From Humitalea sp038323655 (GTDB lineage: Bacteria; Pseudomonadota; Alphaproteobacteria; Acetobacterales; Acetobacteraceae): a stretch of DNA of 8,127 nucleotides. The notes under the pieces are model-generated. The model was given only the letters and a program-made list of their open reading frames with translations. It did not search any database and had not been told where the DNA came from. Both the position numbers and the translations under genes were made by a program. The stretch's first letter is position 1, and the number at the start of each line of letters is the position of its first letter. Of this stretch, positions 5,844 to 8,127 are shown piece after piece. The DNA lies in assembly GCA_038323655.1 (NCBI GenBank), contig JBBQHE010000205.1, positions 1 to 8,127 of the forward strand, given 5' to 3'.

Positions 5844-8127
5844 ATGGCCAGCGACACCCCGGCCGAACACGCCGCGCGGCTGGCCGAGGCTTTCGCCGAA
5901 CGCGACCCCGCCACCGCCGCCCTGCCCGGCTGCGCCCCGCTGCTGGCCGCAATCGGCGCGCACAGCCCCTATCTGGCCGAGCTCGCCCTGCGCGAGGCGC
6001 CGTCGCTGGCGCTGCTGCTGACCAAGGGCGCCCAGGCCGCCTTCGCCGCCGCCATCGCCCCCCTGCCCCGCGCCGCACCCGACAGTTCCACCGCCGCCAT
6101 CGGCGGGGTGCTGCGCCAGGCCAAGCGCCGGGGCGCGCTGGTCATCGCTGCGGCCGACCTCGCGGGCCTCTGGCCGCTCGACCGCATCACCGGCGCCCTG
6201 TCGGAACTGGCCGAGGCGACGCTGGGCTGCGCCGTGCAGCACCTGCTGCACCTGGCCCATGCGCGGGGCGAATTGAAGCGTCCGCGGAAGGATGGGCGCG
6301 GCAGCGGTTTTATCGTGCTCGGCATGGGCAAACTGGGCGCGCGGGAGTTGAACTATTCCTCCGACATCGACCTGATCCTGCTGTTCGACGGCGCCGCGGC
6401 CATCGACCCAGACGCCGCCCAGGGTATTTTCGTGCGCCTGGCGCGGGACCTGGTGCGGTTGATGGAGGAACGCACCGAGGCCGGCTACGTCTTCCGCACC
6501 GACCTGCGGCTGCGGCCCGACCCGGGGGCCACGCCGCTTGCGGTCAGCGTGCCGGCGGCCATCGCCTACTACGAAAGCATGGGCCAGAACTGGGAACGCG
6601 CGGCGATGATCAAGGCCCGCCCCGTCGCCGGCGACCGCGCCGCCGGCGATGCGTTTTTGCGCGAGATCCGGCCCTTCATCTGGCGCCGCTACCTGGACTT
6701 CGCGATGGTCGCCGACATCGGCAGCATCCGCCGGCAGATCCACGCGGCCAAGGCCAGCCGCGGTGCGGGCGCCGAGGTCGCGGTCGCGGGGCACGACATC
6801 AAGCTCGGCCGCGGCGGCATCCGCGAAATCGAGTTCACCGCCCAGGCGCTGCAACTGATCTGGGGCGGGCGCGACCCCGCGCTTCGCGACCCCACGACCC
6901 TGGGCGCGCTGGCCGTGCTGGCTGCCGCCGGGCGCATCGGGCGGCGGGCCGCGGCGGATTTGGCGGATGCCTATGTCTTCCTCCGCACGCTGGAGCACCG
7001 GATCCAGATGGTGGCCGACCGACAGACCCACCGGCTGCCGCAGGATCCTGTCGCTCTGTCCAGCATCGCGCGTTTCATGGGGTTTCCAAGTCAGGGCCCA
7101 GCCCAAGGCACGGAAACGCCGCCCGAGGCTTTCGCCACCACTCTGACCGGGCATCTGCGGCGCGTCGCGCGCCATTATGCCGGGCTGTTCGACCATCTGC
7201 CAACCATGGCGGCCGAAGCCGCGGGCCGGGCGGGGGGCGAGGCGGCGACGGCCGGCCCCGGCGGGCGGGCCAGCCACGAGGGCTCGCTGCTGTTGTCGGG
7301 GCATGAGGATGATCCGGCGACGCTGGCCACCCTGTCGGCCATGGGCTTCGCCGATCCGCGGTCGGTCGCGGGGCTGGTGCGCGGCTGGCTGCATGGCCGG
7401 CCGCGGGCCACGCGCAGCGAACGGGCGCGGGAATTGCTGCTGGCGATCCTGCCCGGGCTGCTCGCAGCCTTCGGCCGGCAGCAGACGCCCGACGCCGCGA
7501 TCGCCCGCTTCGACGCCGTGCTGGCGCGGCTGAGTGCCGGCGTCCAGGCGCTGTCGCTGCTGGCGCAGAACCCGGCGCTGCTGGACCGGCTGGCCTTTCT
7601 GCTCGCCGCCGCACCCATGCTGGCCGACCGCCTGGCCTCCAGCCCCGCGGTGCTGGAGGGGCTGCTCTACGGCACGGGGTCCGACCCCGAGGCGCCCGCG
7701 ACGAGCGCCATCGCCTGCCTGCCCGCCCTGGTGCGCGACGCGCGGCATATCGAGGAAGCGCTGGAAGTCACCCGCAGGCTGGCGGTGCAGCGCCGCGCCG
7801 AAATCGACAGCGCCGCATTGGAAGGCGGGCTTGGGGTGAATGCCGCGGCACGCGCCCGCAGCGACCTGGCCGATACCGCCATCGCCGCCTTGCTGCCCGC
7901 CATCACCGCCGATTTCGCCGGGCGATTCGGCCGGGTGAAGGGCGGGGCGATGACCGTGGTCGCGATGGGCAAGCTCGGTGGGCGGGACATGCTGCCGGCC
8001 TCAGACCTCGACCTAATGCTGGTCTATGACCATGCGCCGGAGGCCGAGGCCTCGGCGGGCGGGCCGAAGTCGCTGCCGGCGGCGGTGTATTTCAGCCGGC
8101 TGGCGCAGGCGCTGGTCTCGGCCCTGA
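5844..8127 (+). CDS. glnE: Bifunctional glutamine synthetase adenylyltransferase/adenylyl-removing enzyme (3' end outside window)
   Basis: An uninterrupted frame gives 761 complete codons before the window ends. GlnE attaches AMP to the regulatory tyrosine of glutamine synthetase and removes it by phosphorolysis, tuning ammonia assimilation in response to PII proteins. Two nucleotidyltransferase domains are seen. The first has GMGKLGARELN (160-170) followed by YSSDIDLILLFD with metal-binding Asp174 and Asp176, plus YVFRTDLRLRPDP and KLGRGGIREIEF (320-331), the adenylyl-removing half. A helical linker follows (GHEDDPATLATLSAMGF, RATRSERARELLL, ALSLLAQNPALLDRLA). The second has AMGKLGGRDM and then PASDLDLMLVYD with Asp721 and Asp723, the adenylylating half; it is cut about 40 residues later, so perhaps 200 residues are missing. 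The first Asp pair lies almost where it does in the E. coli enzyme (173/175), supporting the ATG at 5844. An in-frame ATG at 5820 is the alternative. It is divergent from the YhdP-like gene. Confidence 0.95.
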   Translation, partial: MASDTPAEHAARLAEAFAERDPATAALPGCAPLLAAIGAHSPYLAELALREAPSLALLLTKGAQAAFAAAIAPLPRAAPDSSTAAIGGVLRQAKRRGALVIAAADLAGLWPLDRITGALSELAEATLGCAVQHLLHLAHARGELKRPRKDGRGSGFIVLGMGKLGARELNYSSDIDLILLFDGAAAIDPDAAQGIFVRLARDLVRLMEERTEAGYVFRTDLRLRPDPGATPLAVSVPAAIAYYESMGQNWERAAMIKARPVAGDRAAGDAFLREIRPFIWRRYLDFAMVADIGSIRRQIHAAKASRGAGAEVAVAGHDIKLGRGGIREIEFTAQALQLIWGGRDPALRDPTTLGALAVLAAAGRIGRRAAADLADAYVFLRTLEHRIQMVADRQTHRLPQDPVALSSIARFMGFPSQGPAQGTETPPEAFATTLTGHLRRVARHYAGLFDHLPTMAAEAAGRAGGEAATAGPGGRASHEGSLLLSGHEDDPATLATLSAMGFADPRSVAGLVRGWLHGRPRATRSERARELLLAILPGLLAAFGRQQTPDAAIARFDAVLARLSAGVQALSLLAQNPALLDRLAFLLAAAPMLADRLASSPAVLEGLLYGTGSDPEAPATSAIACLPALVRDARHIEEALEVTRRLAVQRRAEIDSAALEGGLGVNAAARARSDLADTAIAALLPAITADFAGRFGRVKGGAMTVVAMGKLGGRDMLPASDLDLMLVYDHAPEAEASAGGPKSLPAAVYFSRLAQALVSAL

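Noticed and set aside
4073..5914. Second long minus-strand frame overlapping the YhdP-like gene
   Set aside because: It is an Arg/Pro/Ala-rich shifted-frame shadow; the membrane segment and C-terminal family blocks are all in the other frame.
7070..7300. Possible frameshift or insertion in glnE where the Gly/Ala-rich stretch occurs
   Set aside because: I read the frame codon by codon from 5820 to 8127 without a stop. The family linker motifs on both sides stay in one frame, so this is a variable linker.
5799..7748. Minus-strand open frame of 649 codons opposite glnE
   Set aside because: It is antisense to the well-supported glnE frame, and its Gln/Arg/Gly-rich translation has no recognisable domain.

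Overview
The window reads as a stretch of very GC-rich (clearly above 70% by eye) alphaproteobacterial chromosome. Gene content (GlnE, a YhdP/AsmA-type envelope protein, a DUF3597 protein, a BcsZ-like GH8 glucanase) and composition suggest Rhodospirillales, perhaps an Acetobacteraceae/Roseomonas-like organism. That placement is inferred from family distribution and composition; no rRNA or other strict marker is present.

Layout: (1) 1-356, plus strand: the last ~117 codons of a LacI-family regulator. (2) 429-872, minus strand: a complete DUF3597 protein, convergent with the regulator across a short GC-rich hairpin region. (3) 1028-2059, minus strand: a GH8 endoglucanase (BcsZ/CMCax type) with an N-terminal twin-arginine export-like signal, not next to any cellulose synthase gene. 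(4) 2060-2376: 317 bp without a gene, holding a striking symmetric set of stem-loops. A 79-bp palindrome with 23-bp arms is flanked on both sides, in mirror orientation, by a related double hairpin at identical spacing. (5) 2377-5802, minus strand: a ~1141-residue membrane-anchored YhdP/AsmA-like protein. (6) 5844 to the window end, plus strand: glnE, divergent from the YhdP gene and cut off after its second nucleotidyltransferase motif.

Functionally this is mostly ordinary housekeeping and envelope content: nitrogen control (GlnE adenylylates and deadenylylates glutamine synthetase), envelope lipid transport (YhdP-like) and beta-glucan cleavage (GH8). The genes do not form one pathway or a single operon. 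I see no defence system, CRISPR array, tRNA, rRNA, integrase or complete insertion sequence. The part least explained by ordinary annotation is the composite palindromic element at about 2109-2327. Its two halves keep their spacing and show compensatory base-pair changes, which points to a conserved folded nucleic acid or a non-autonomous mobile repeat. The start of the YhdP gene and the tight divergent junction with glnE also deserve attention.
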